Assembly: GCA_965208015.1 (NCBI GenBank)
Contig: OZ242308.1
Coordinates: forward strand, 1,426,001 to 1,490,000
DNA from: Bin87 sp965208015
GTDB taxonomy: Bacteria; Chloroflexota; Dehalococcoidia; Lucifugimonadales; UBA3495
Length of the DNA stretch: 64,000 nt
Direction: 5' to 3'
Below are positions 1 through 7,453 of the stretch, one piece after another. A model generated the notes under the pieces. It was not told where the DNA came from and did no database searches. It saw only the letters and a program-made list of their open reading frames with translations. The position numbers and the translations under genes are program-made. Position 1 is the stretch's first letter. Each line of letters starts with the position of its first letter.

Positions 1-10
1 CGTTGCCTCC

Positions 11-1519
11 TTACGACCGCAGCGGCTGGGCAATCAGCTTCTTGATGCGCTCGGTGATGTCAGTCTGGTCGTAGTTGCGGAGGAGGTTGATGCGGTTGCG
101 GTTGGGATCCCCGCCGTGCCAATACTCGTAGATCTCCTGGCGCATGCCGAAAGACGAGGCAGCGAGATCGTGGGCCAGCCGGAACAGGCGGGACTTGTAC
201 TCCACGCCGACCCCTTTGCCCGGCATATACCGGTCCAGGTAAGGACGGAACTCGGGGTTGGCCAGGTCGGCCTCGCTGGGCTGCATGATCATGCCGGAAC
301 CGCAGATCTCGCGCAGCAGTTCCACCATCCGCTGGGACGTCTGGGCGAAGTAGATGTTCATGCCCGAGGTGGATCCCAGGGACATGAGGCCGTTGTCGGC
401 CGCCGTAGCCCTATTGGGAACAAAATAGGCGTTGTGTTCCACGCCGTCCATGGCGTGTCGCCACATCTCTGTGTGCATGGCCATCTCGCCCAGCTTGGCG
501 GACACCTCGCGGTACTCGATCACGCCGATGGCCTCGGCAATGAGGGTGGCCACGGCGGTCATCAGCTTCATGCGCTGGTGGATGCGGCAAAGATTGCCCC
601 AGCCTCGGAAGTTGGCCTCGGAGCCGAGCCGTTGCAACAGCGGCGTCGAGTCGTAGAGCATGAAAACGCGGTCCCACGGCACCAGGACGTGGTCGAAAAA
701 CAGCATGGAGTCCTGCTCGTCATACGCGGCGCCCAGGGGGTGTCCGTAGCTGCCGGCCCACTGGGAAACCGGTTCTCGACACAGCATCTTCAATCCCGGC
801 GTATCGGTGGGGATGGAGAACGAGAGGATGAACCGTGGGTCGGACCGGCGCATGAAGGTGGCCGACAACGACACGTAGGTCTCGTTGCTGATGGGCGCGG
901 CGGTGGCGAGTTGCTTGGCGCCGTGGACGATGATGCCCTCGTTGGTCTCCTCGACAACGTGCAGGGCGACTTCGGTCTCGCTCTCGGCGCGGGTCTCGTT
1001 CTGGGGCTGCGCGCTGCGGTCCACCTGTGGGTCGCCCAGCGCATGGGTGAGGAACAGGTCGTTTTCCATGCAGTGGCGGTGGTAGTTGACCACGTTCTCC
1101 GCGAAGTTGCACCTGGGGTGTTTCACCAGTTCCAGCGCGTCGTTAATGGCGACCAGGCCGGTGATAAAGGGAGCCAGGATATCGGGACTGCGGCCCAACT
1201 GCCCCCAGGATTCTTCGTTCCAGATTTCACTATTGCGCCGCTGTTTCTTGAGGTCCTCGCGGGTACGGGGAAGCAGCCACGACAGGCTGCAGCGGTTGCC
1301 CGTCTCCGGCGAGACGAAGGTCATCTCGTCCCGGTACTCATCGGTATGCTGTAGGTCGTAGATCCGCGCCAGTTCGTGGACCATGCCGGTGGTGGCCGGG
1401 TGGGTGGTAACGTCGGCGACTTTCTCGCCGTCCAACCAGACTTCGCGGCCATCGCGCAGGCTCTCGATGTAGCGGGCGCCGGTCATGGCGCCGGGGGCGG
1501 TTTCGACTTTCAAGGCCAT
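11..1519 (-). CDS. HpaB-type FAD/FADH2-dependent aromatic hydroxylase
   Basis: Encodes a 502-residue protein of the 4-hydroxyphenylacetate 3-monooxygenase (HpaB/PvcC) family. These enzymes use reduced flavin delivered by a separate reductase to ortho-hydroxylate phenolic substrates in the cytoplasm. Visible family landmarks are the substrate/flavin segment around HALGDPQVDRS, the GAKQLATAAP block and FFDHVLVPWDRVF near the middle, then a helical acyl-CoA-dehydrogenase-like C-terminal half. The length is normal for the family. I start at the ATG at 1519 (MALKVETAP) although the frame stays open further upstream, because the upstream part is the frameshifted DUF4160 gene. No reductase (HpaC) gene is in the window. 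The exact phenolic substrate cannot be read from the sequence; a pyrrole or other aromatic hydroxylase is possible. Confidence 0.88.
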   Translation of the reverse strand: MALKVETAPGAMTGARYIESLRDGREVWLDGEKVADVTTHPATTGMVHELARIYDLQHTDEYRDEMTFVSPETGNRCSLSWLLPRTREDLKKQRRNSEIWNEESWGQLGRSPDILAPFITGLVAINDALELVKHPRCNFAENVVNYHRHCMENDLFLTHALGDPQVDRSAQPQNETRAESETEVALHVVEETNEGIIVHGAKQLATAAPISNETYVSLSATFMRRSDPRFILSFSIPTDTPGLKMLCREPVSQWAGSYGHPLGAAYDEQDSMLFFDHVLVPWDRVFMLYDSTPLLQRLGSEANFRGWGNLCRIHQRMKLMTAVATLIAEAIGVIEYREVSAKLGEMAMHTEMWRHAMDGVEHNAYFVPNRATAADNGLMSLGSTSGMNIYFAQTSQRMVELLREICGSGMIMQPSEADLANPEFRPYLDRYMPGKGVGVEYKSRLFRLAHDLAASSFGMRQEIYEYWHGGDPNRNRINLLRNYDQTDITERIKKLIAQPLRS

Positions 1520-1529
1520 TGAGTCCTCG

Positions 1530-1789
1530 CTATTCGTCGATGTAGCCGGGATGACCACCCTGACGCATCTGTTCCCACGCTGCCAGCAAGACATCCCGAC
1601 GACGTTCGACCCAAGCCAGTACCGTGCGGCGGGGACGTCCGGCAGGTCACCGGCGAGAATACTGCCATCGCTGATGGCTATTACAGTCCAACCGTTCCGG
1701 TATCTGACGTGGATATGAGGCACTCCGTGGTAGTTGGCATACAGATACACCCCTATGCTGCCCTGACTGATAAGGCAGATTAACGGCAT
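1530..1789 (-). pseudogene. DUF4160 protein, 1-base frameshift
   Basis: A DUF4160 gene (about 85 residues) in two frames. The first half, from the ATG at 1789 (MPLICLISQGS, then HIHVRY and ILAGDLP), is typical of the family. After the C4 run (forward G4 at 1631-1634) the conserved C-terminal part RRTVLAWVERRRDVLLAAW continues in another frame to a TAG at 1530-1532. One extra C in that run would restore a full family-length protein. Without it the first frame reads on into the HpaB gene downstream. DUF4160 genes commonly sit beside DUF2442 genes, as here (17-bp gap to the fused gene upstream), and the pair is suspected to be a toxin-antitoxin module. This is either a genuine mutation or a homopolymer sequencing error. 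Confidence 0.8.
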
Positions 1790-1806
1790 AACTCGATCGC
1801 CGTCAA

Positions 1807-2430
1807 TTAAACGACCTGTCCAGTGAGCTCCAGATACAGTGCGTCGCCACACAGCGCAACGTCATCATCCCACTCTACCCCACCGTGTGCCCCAATCCGC
1901 AGTGATTCAAAGTATCGACGGTCACGCCAGCCCTTGAATAACTCCGACTCCGCCAAGTGAGACAAATCGATTTCCCCGGCGACGCCGTCTTCATAATGAA
2001 GCCAGATGCGGTACCCTTCCCGCGGAGCCACCGCGGTCAGCCTTGCAAACTCGTTGGGACTGATATCCTGGCTTCGACCCAATGACAACGGCCCCGCCGG
2101 CGCCAATTCTCCGGTATTGTAGTCCGGCTCGATGTTGAAAATTTGAAGGGTAGAATCCCCCAGCCGGTATTCCTCATCGGGGCTGAACACCACTGGGCAG
2201 GGCCATTGCTGGTAGCCAATCTCCAGCATGGCGATACCATAGCCCCAATCTGCCAGGCTGCCGTCGGGAAGCTTGACGGTCTGCTGGCAACTGGGCTCGA
2301 TGCCCAGTTCATGCAGCGCCGCCGACGGGAAAACCGAATGATCGGCCCACACGTCCACCACAGATTCTGCGTAGTGAAACCGTTCGCCACCCATTTTGGC
2401 GATACCTACCCTTGCTGATACGGTGGTCAT
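1807..2430 (-). CDS. Degenerate retropepsin-like domain fused to DUF2442
   Basis: A 207-residue two-domain protein. Residues about 5-118 match the retropepsin-like (clan AA) aspartyl protease fold of the protein encoded at 10382-10753: both share CPV-F-P, STL-IFN and LSLG blocks. The catalytic Asp-Thr-Gly is D26-V-W here and the usual LLG flap-side motif is RLG, so proteolytic activity is doubtful. Residues about 127-204 are a DUF2442 domain (YRIWLHYEDGV, IDLSHL, ALYLELTG). The ATG at 2430 has an upstream GGGGAG. The gene lies 17 bp before the DUF4160 relic, the usual DUF2442 partner, so the pair probably forms a toxin-antitoxin-like unit. The protease-fold fusion to DUF2442 is the odd feature. 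The function of either domain here is unproven. Confidence 0.75.
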   Translation of the reverse strand: MTTVSARVGIAKMGGERFHYAESVVDVWADHSVFPSAALHELGIEPSCQQTVKLPDGSLADWGYGIAMLEIGYQQWPCPVVFSPDEEYRLGDSTLQIFNIEPDYNTGELAPAGPLSLGRSQDISPNEFARLTAVAPREGYRIWLHYEDGVAGEIDLSHLAESELFKGWRDRRYFESLRIGAHGGVEWDDDVALCGDALYLELTGQVV

Positions 2431-2510
2431 TCTGGACTGCTCCCCAGGTCGCCTCAGGAACGATTCGCAGCTGCATTATCGCACGGTCGGTGAACTGATC
2501 AAACAGACCG

Positions 2511-4046
2511 TCACGTCCGCCCGTTGTACACGTAGTGGGGTGCGCCCATAGCCGGCGGGTGGCTGCGGTAGAACTGCTCGACGTAGGGAGACAGTTGCGC
2601 CGCCATACGCCGGGTAGCCAGCGTCTCGGGTTCCAGGGGGCGGGCTAACTGCTCGCGGAGTTCGCGGGCGACTTCGGCCTTATTGGCGCGGGTGTGGGCG
2701 CCGTCCTGCAGCAGGACCTCGCCGTTGACGATCACCGCTGTGATGTCGCTGGATTTGGCGCGCCCGAGCACGAGCTCCACCGGTGGAAGGTCTTCCTCCA
2801 GGTAGGGGTCCTCCAACTTGTTCAGATTTACCAGTACCATGTCGGCGCGACGGCCCACTTCGAGCGCACCGATTTCGTTTGCAAATCCGGTCGGCGCAGC
2901 GGCGCTGTGTGTTGCCATGGTGAGCACCTGGTCCATGGTTATGGCCGGTTGCTCCAAGCCCGGCTGGCGGTGCAGCTTGCTGACCAGGCGCATCTCCTGG
3001 AGGAAGTCGTCATCGTCGTTGATGGCGGTGCTGTCGGTGCCCATGGCAACGTTGACGCCCCGGGCCAGCATGGGATTCACCGGCGCGATGCCGTTCTTCA
3101 GGCGCAGGTTGGAGCTGGCGTTGTGGGCCACGGTGGCGCCGGCGTCCGCCAGCAAGTCGATGTCCCGTTCGGTGAGCCAGACGGCATGGGCGAAGGACAC
3201 CTCCGGGCCGAGGAACTCCAGGTCGTGGAGGTGCTCCACCGGAGTCTTGCCCCAGGTGCGGATGCCGTAGTCCTTCTGGTAGGGGCTTTCCACCAGGTGC
3301 ATGTGGATGCCGGTTTGGTGCCGGGCCGCCTGTTCCTTGCAGCGCACCAGGAAATCGTCGGAGTTCCACTGGACGTTGGCGGGGCTGAACAGGACCCGAA
3401 CCTTGCCCGACGGATGGTTGTGGTACTCCCCGACCATGGTGTCGCAGAAGGTGAAATAGTCGTCGTCGCTCATGTGGGCCACGGACAGGTAGCGGCGGAC
3501 GTCGTCGGCTAGGTCCGCCGGAAGTCCGCCCAGGAAGTCGTCGTCGCCGGTGTAGACCACGCGGTTCTGGTTGCGCAGGTAGCTGGAAAAGGCCACCCGC
3601 ATCCCAGCGTCCAGGAAGCCGCGCAGCACCGCGTCCACGTCTTCCTTGAGCGTGGCGGCCGCCGTCTGCGGGTGGTTGTACATCACCGTGGTCTGTCCCG
3701 ACTCCAGCATGTTCAGGGCGGTGTACAGGGTCATCAGGTAGTGGTCGTAGGGGCGGCGACCCCAGCCGGCCAGGATCCACACTTCTAGGCAGTCGTCGCA
3801 GGTGCCCATCTGCAACGTGGTGACGCCGCGGCCGTGGTGGTGGGTGTTCACCAGGCCGGGGATGATGGCGACGTTGGGACCGCCCAGCACAGCGTCGGGT
3901 TGGTAGCGCTGACGCAATTCCTGGTACGGGCCAACGTCCCTGATGACGCCGTCCTCCTGGTAAATGGCCGCATCGCTGATGGTTGCGACGCCGCCGGAGC
4001 TCTGCGGGCTGATAATGTGCTTGCCGCGTATCAGTGAGGAAGCCAT
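2511..4046 (-). CDS. Amidohydrolase (cytosine/S-adenosylhomocysteine deaminase-like)
   Basis: A 511-residue metal-dependent hydrolase of the amidohydrolase superfamily, in the branch containing 5-methylthioadenosine/SAH deaminase, TrzN and AtzA. It shows the metal-binding H69-x-H71 (NTHHHGRG), H250 in GIHMHLVES with E253 nearby, H287 in FAHAVW, and D338 in MGTDST. The expected reaction is hydrolytic deamination or dechlorination of a nitrogen heterocycle in the cytoplasm. The ATG at 4046 has GGGGTGA just upstream. It starts 11 bp after the stop of the deacetylase-like gene upstream, so the three genes from 6021 down to 2511 look like one operon, perhaps for purine, pyrimidine or related N-heterocycle catabolism. 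Substrate is not assignable from sequence. Confidence 0.88.
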   Translation of the reverse strand: MASSLIRGKHIISPQSSGGVATISDAAIYQEDGVIRDVGPYQELRQRYQPDAVLGGPNVAIIPGLVNTHHHGRGVTTLQMGTCDDCLEVWILAGWGRRPYDHYLMTLYTALNMLESGQTTVMYNHPQTAAATLKEDVDAVLRGFLDAGMRVAFSSYLRNQNRVVYTGDDDFLGGLPADLADDVRRYLSVAHMSDDDYFTFCDTMVGEYHNHPSGKVRVLFSPANVQWNSDDFLVRCKEQAARHQTGIHMHLVESPYQKDYGIRTWGKTPVEHLHDLEFLGPEVSFAHAVWLTERDIDLLADAGATVAHNASSNLRLKNGIAPVNPMLARGVNVAMGTDSTAINDDDDFLQEMRLVSKLHRQPGLEQPAITMDQVLTMATHSAAAPTGFANEIGALEVGRRADMVLVNLNKLEDPYLEEDLPPVELVLGRAKSSDITAVIVNGEVLLQDGAHTRANKAEVARELREQLARPLEPETLATRRMAAQLSPYVEQFYRSHPPAMGAPHYVYNGRT

Positions 4047-4057
4047 GGTTCACCCCG

Positions 4058-4969
4058 TCAATCGGTTTGGCTCTGATACCAGTCGATGATTTCGGAGCCG
4101 GTGGCCGCCCAGATGCCGCCTTGCTCCATCATGTGCGCCAGCGCGTCGTCCACCGCGCCGACCCGGAAGGGCTGGCCCACCAGCCAGGGATGCCAGTTCA
4201 GCGCCATGAGCCGGCCGTGCGTTGCGCCGTCGTCGCGCAGCACGTCGAAACTCTCGGTGAGGCGACGCTGGTAGTCGGCCACGGTGACCTTGCGCTGGGC
4301 CAGGGACGCTACATCGTCGAGTTCGTACATCAGCGGCAGGGAGAAAAACGGGTTGGCTCCGGTGGTCATGGGATAGGGCTGCTCGTCGTTGGCCCAGTCG
4401 CAGACGTAGCGTAGGCCGGCCTCGGCCAGCAGCTGCGGCGTGCGCTCCGACTCGCCATACTCCGGACCGAACCAACCCTGGGGCGCCTTGCCCGTGGCCC
4501 GGGTCAGGGCGTCGATGGACGACCGGATGTACTCGCGCTCTTCTTCCTCCGGCATGTTGCTGGTGATCATGCGGCTCACCGACACGCCATGGCCGATGAT
4601 CTCGCAGCCGCGGTCCAGGCAGTGCTGTACGAGGAACGGGTAGTTCTCGGCGGTGATGGCGTCCATGGCGATTGTGGCGGTGATGCCATGCTTTTCCAGC
4701 GTGTCCAGCAGGCGGAAGATGCCGATGCGGTGGCCGTACTCCCGGTGGGAGACGCGAGCATAGTCGGGGAACGCTCGAGGCGCGGAACCGCCGGCCAGGC
4801 CGGGTACTTGGAAACTGCCTTCCGGAGCTTGCCACTCCATGTGCTCCAGCACCAGGATGACACACAGGGCGACCCGCGCGTCGTTGGGCCAGCGCAGGGC
4901 GGGCCGGCTGATGATGGGCGACCACTCGTGATGGGGGTGGTCCATGCCAAAGGTGCGTTGGGCGGGCAT
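4058..4969 (-). CDS. Polysaccharide deacetylase-family (PuuE/allantoinase-like) hydrolase
   Basis: A 303-residue NodB-fold protein of the cytoplasmic PuuE-like branch. Shared signatures with its neighbour at 5107-6021 include RPALRWPNDARVAL near residue 25, the SHREYGHRIG block, a GHG motif in the strand following the first core helix, and ALNWHPWLVGQP near the C-terminus. No signal peptide is present, which argues against extracellular polysaccharide. PuuE-type members hydrolyse ring amides such as allantoin or formamide bonds. The gene is followed 11 bp later by the amidohydrolase. The two deacetylase-like genes are clearly paralogous and tandem. Alternative: an amidase acting on another cyclic ureide. 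Confidence 0.82.
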   Translation of the reverse strand: MPAQRTFGMDHPHHEWSPIISRPALRWPNDARVALCVILVLEHMEWQAPEGSFQVPGLAGGSAPRAFPDYARVSHREYGHRIGIFRLLDTLEKHGITATIAMDAITAENYPFLVQHCLDRGCEIIGHGVSVSRMITSNMPEEEEREYIRSSIDALTRATGKAPQGWFGPEYGESERTPQLLAEAGLRYVCDWANDEQPYPMTTGANPFFSLPLMYELDDVASLAQRKVTVADYQRRLTESFDVLRDDGATHGRLMALNWHPWLVGQPFRVGAVDDALAHMMEQGGIWAATGSEIIDWYQSQTD

Positions 4970-5007
4970 ATCGGGTTTGCTCCTGGAAGTTGGAATTGGC
5001 CGAAAGT

Positions 5008-5101
5008 GTCAATTGCGAGCGAAACGCGGCAATCTCGTCACCTGTTGCGACGGTCTTTATCGCAACGAGATTGCCACGTCGTTGTCGCTCGTAGTAATGA
5101 C
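5008..5101. repeat. Interspersed palindrome family A, copy 1
   Basis: About 94 bp with imperfect inverted ends: the left arm has ATTGCGAGCGAAACG and GGCAATCTCGTC, and the right arm has CAACGAGATTGCC and TCGCTCGTAGTAATGAC. It fills the gap between the two deacetylase-like genes. The second copy is at 18031-18133. Palindromes of this GTCATTGCGAG type are widespread in bacterial genomes as small non-autonomous repeats. Confidence 0.8.
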
Positions 5102-5106
5102 TATCC

Positions 5107-6021
5107 CTATGCGGCGAATTTCTGCGCGTGTTCCATGGCCTGATCGTAGTAGTTGGCGATGTAGTACTCGGCGATCTCGTCGGCCGTGGTCTGCCACACG
5201 CCGTCGTGGGCCATGATGTGATCGAGGATGTCCTCAAGGTACTTGATGCGGTGGGGCTGGCCGATGAGGAATGGGTGCAGGGCGATGCACATGACGCGGC
5301 CACTTTCCGCCCCTTCCTCGTAGAGCCGGTCGAACTGCCGCTTGCAGATGTCGGCAAAGTATTCAGCGGTGTAGTGGTTGTCCCGCAGCACCGAGGAGTC
5401 GTTCAGCTCGATTGAGTAGGGAACCGAGACCAGCTTGCCACCGTTGTTCACCTTGATGGGTGTGGGTTGGTCATCGTGGAACCAGTCGGTGTGGTAGATC
5501 AGCCCGGCTTCGGCCATCAGGTCAGGCGTGCTCACGCTGCCGGAGATCGCCGGACCCAGCATCCCCTTGAGTTGCTTGCCGGTGTGGAGTTTCAGGGTCT
5601 CGATGGTGTCCCGATAAAACTCCCGCTCCTCGTCCTCGGTGTACGTGTAGAGGTATCGGGTGTTGTAGATGCCGTGGCTCATGAAGTCGTAATCCCGCTC
5701 CACCATTGCCTCGGCGATCTCGGGAAAGTGTTCCAACACCGCCATGTTCAGCGATATGCAGCACTTGATGTTGTGCTTGTCCAGCGGCTCCAGCATGCGC
5801 CAGAAACCGACGCGGTTGCCGTAGTCGCGGTAGGTGTACTGCTGGACATCGGGGTACGGCACGCGAGGCCACGGGTCACGAACGCCCTCGTTGATCGGCG
5901 TGTACTCGTAGTGCTCGATGTTGGGCGAGATCCAGAGGGCCACCCGCGCGTCGTTGGGCCACTTAATGACGGGCCGGTCGACGATAGGCAGGTAGTCGAT
6001 GCGGTCGGGAGGCAGCGCCAT
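5107..6021 (-). CDS. Polysaccharide deacetylase-family (PuuE/allantoinase-like) hydrolase, paralogue
   Basis: A 304-residue NodB-fold protein, paralogous to the gene at 4058-4969. Landmarks are RPVIKWPNDARVALW near residue 18, YRDYGNRVG, SHGIYNTRYLY in the core, and CIALHPFLIGQPHR near the C-terminus. It has no signal peptide, so it is likely a cytoplasmic C-N hydrolase rather than a chitin deacetylase. It is the first gene of the probable three-gene operon; a family-A palindrome separates it from the next gene. Upstream lies a family-B repeat. Having two divergent copies side by side suggests either two subunits or two substrate specificities in one pathway; that is inference. Confidence 0.82.
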   Translation of the reverse strand: MALPPDRIDYLPIVDRPVIKWPNDARVALWISPNIEHYEYTPINEGVRDPWPRVPYPDVQQYTYRDYGNRVGFWRMLEPLDKHNIKCCISLNMAVLEHFPEIAEAMVERDYDFMSHGIYNTRYLYTYTEDEEREFYRDTIETLKLHTGKQLKGMLGPAISGSVSTPDLMAEAGLIYHTDWFHDDQPTPIKVNNGGKLVSVPYSIELNDSSVLRDNHYTAEYFADICKRQFDRLYEEGAESGRVMCIALHPFLIGQPHRIKYLEDILDHIMAHDGVWQTTADEIAEYYIANYYDQAMEHAQKFAA

Positions 6022-6050
6022 AGCTCATCGCTCCTTCGGTTTTCTGGGTT

Positions 6051-6152
6051 CCGTCATTCCGGCGAAAGCCGGAATCCACAAAGCGCAAAATGAGGTCAAC
6101 TTTTTGATGGCAGTGATTTTCCTGGGTTCCTGCTTTCGCAGGAACGACGGTG
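6051..6152. repeat. Interspersed palindrome family B, copy 1
   Basis: Left arm GTCATTCCGGCGAAAGCCGG at about 6053 and right arm CCTGCTTTCGCAGGAACGAC at about 6129 each form a short hairpin and together an imperfect inverted pair. Related copies are at 25503-25567, 29622-29716 and 41664-41691. It lies between the deacetylase-like gene and the epimerase gene. Confidence 0.82.
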
Positions 6153-6175
6153 TAATTTTTAATTGTCAACAGCCC

Positions 6176-7156
6176 CTACTCCAGGAAACCGGAATCGCGG
6201 CGCCACTGGACATAATCGGTCAGGCCGGCGGCGAGGTCATACTGTGGGACCCAGCCCAAATCGTGCCACAGGCGGTAGCCGGACAGTGGACCGCGGGTCG
6301 GTCCCAGGGAGGAACCTGCCGGTTCGGTGTTCGAGTCCTCCACGATGTGCGTCTCCGGGAACAGTTCGGCCAGGGTGCGCTGGATTTGCTCGCCGGTCAC
6401 GGGCACGCCGTTGGTGATGTTGTACAGGTGGTGGGGCAGCTCGGGCGCGTCCACCACGGTAGCGATGGCCGACCCAGTGTCCAGGACGTAGGTGTAGTCC
6501 CGCCCGTAGTCGGTGGTGTCCAGCGTGATTGGTTCACCGCGCAGCAGTTGGCCGGTCCATTGTTGGGGAGTGGACATGTTGTCGCGGTGCCCGGTTACGC
6601 GCTCCATGGGTCCATAAGGCGTGCTGACCCGCAGGCTGGCCGTGCTGAAACCGTGGAGATGTCCGTAGCGTTCGGTCAGCTGCTCGCTGGCCAGCTTGGT
6701 TATGCCGTACAGATTCGCCGGCTGGGGATGGTCGTCCTCGTTGTAGGTCTGGTCCGGGTCGCGGCATAGACCGTACGCGGCGCCGGAGCTGATGTAGACG
6801 AAGCGTTGGACGCCGATCTCCCGGGCCAGTTCCAGCAGGTTGCTGGTTCCGGTGAGGTTGATGTCGAGAATTTCCTTGCTGCGGGCGGTTTCCCGGTCGG
6901 TGCGATTGACGGTGAACACGGCGGCGTGCACGATCCTGTCGATGGAATGCGCTCGCCGCAGGGCGTCCAGGCCGGCGACGTCCAGGATGTCACCGACGAC
7001 GAAGGTGACTCGTTCGGCCAGGTCGCCGAGGAAGTGCGTCATCAGCGCGTCGGCGGCCAGCACGTCGTAGCTGACCACCTCGTGCCCGCGCGCGGCCAGT
7101 TGCTTGACGATGCTCGCGCCGACGAAGCCGACGCCGCCGGTTACCAGGGTTGCCAT
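6176..7156 (-). CDS. NAD-dependent epimerase/dehydratase (extended SDR)
   Basis: A 326-residue extended short-chain dehydrogenase. The N-terminus has the nucleotide-binding TGGVGFVG motif (residues 5-12), and the catalytic Tyr/Lys pair is seen in LYGITKLASEQL. The family acts on nucleotide sugars or related diols with tightly bound NAD(P). I choose the ATG at 7156 (MATLVTGG) because it places the Rossmann motif at the normal distance and has GGGGAGAA upstream; the frame is open about 40 codons further but without homology. The gene stands alone between a family-B repeat and the helicase region. The sugar substrate is unknown. Confidence 0.85.
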   Translation of the reverse strand: MATLVTGGVGFVGASIVKQLAARGHEVVSYDVLAADALMTHFLGDLAERVTFVVGDILDVAGLDALRRAHSIDRIVHAAVFTVNRTDRETARSKEILDINLTGTSNLLELAREIGVQRFVYISSGAAYGLCRDPDQTYNEDDHPQPANLYGITKLASEQLTERYGHLHGFSTASLRVSTPYGPMERVTGHRDNMSTPQQWTGQLLRGEPITLDTTDYGRDYTYVLDTGSAIATVVDAPELPHHLYNITNGVPVTGEQIQRTLAELFPETHIVEDSNTEPAGSSLGPTRGPLSGYRLWHDLGWVPQYDLAAGLTDYVQWRRDSGFLE

Positions 7157-7302
7157 TAGCCAATTCTCCCCGAGTGGCAACCAGCCGCGAAACGCGCGGA
7201 ATTGGTTGCGGGTTTGAGTACTGGGGCCAGTATGCCGGCCGGCGCGCGGGAATTCAACCGAACGACGGGGTTCACTCATACCCAGGTTTGCGGCGGGGAA
7301 AC

Positions 7303-7411
7303 GTCAGAACCAGGATTTTCAAGATTTGGGGATTTATCAGGATTGGAGCCGTCCGATGGGAAAAACACTAATCCTGCCCAATCCTCTAGTGCCGTAAATC
7401 CTGATTCTGAC
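7303..7411. repeat. Interspersed palindrome family C, copy 1
   Basis: Starts GTCAGAACCAGGATTTTC and ends AAATCCTGATTCTGAC, with internal GGATT/AATCC repeats. Three other copies are at 11610-11718, 28512-28619 and 38073-38166. This GTCAGAATCAGGATT type of repeat is common across unrelated bacterial genomes. Confidence 0.85.
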
Positions 7412-7439
7412 GATTTCCGGAAGCAAGTACGCGCAATGA

Positions 7440-7445
7440 TACAAT
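7440..7445 (+). promoter_or_regulatory. Possible -10 box (TACAAT) for a near-leaderless helicase transcript
   Basis: TACAAT ends 8 bases before the ATG at 7454, so transcription would begin at or very near the start codon. No good -35 is visible. The same hexamer is the -10 of the better promoters at 10832 and 41746. Confidence 0.35.
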
Positions 7446-7453
7446 CCGTCAAT

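Larger units (their letters stand above)
7157..7453. other. Intergenic region, divergent
   Basis: About 300 bp between the divergent epimerase and helicase genes. It holds the family-C repeat at 7303-7411 and a possible -10 box for the helicase gene. The reading frame of the helicase is open through this stretch, but the residues encoded are the repeat read as codons, so I treat it as noncoding. Confidence 0.6.

Noticed and set aside
116..1354. A 412-codon plus-strand frame opposite the HpaB gene
   Set aside because: Antisense to a recognisable enzyme. No homology or ribosome-binding site.
11..1852. A 613-residue DUF4160-HpaB fusion protein
   Set aside because: The apparent fusion results from a one-base frameshift. 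The real DUF4160 C-terminus lies in the other frame and ends before the HpaB ATG.
6320..6345. GGTTCG..TTCGAGTCC resembling a tRNA T-arm
   Set aside because: It lies within the epimerase gene, with no acceptor or anticodon stems around it. No tRNA was found in the window.
7303..7411. Repeat arrays considered as CRISPR
   Set aside because: The repeated units are dispersed, palindromic and without regular spacers; no cas genes are present.
7202..7453. N-terminal extension of the helicase from 7202
   Set aside because: The extension is encoded largely by a family-C repeat, and helicase homology begins at the ATG at 7454.
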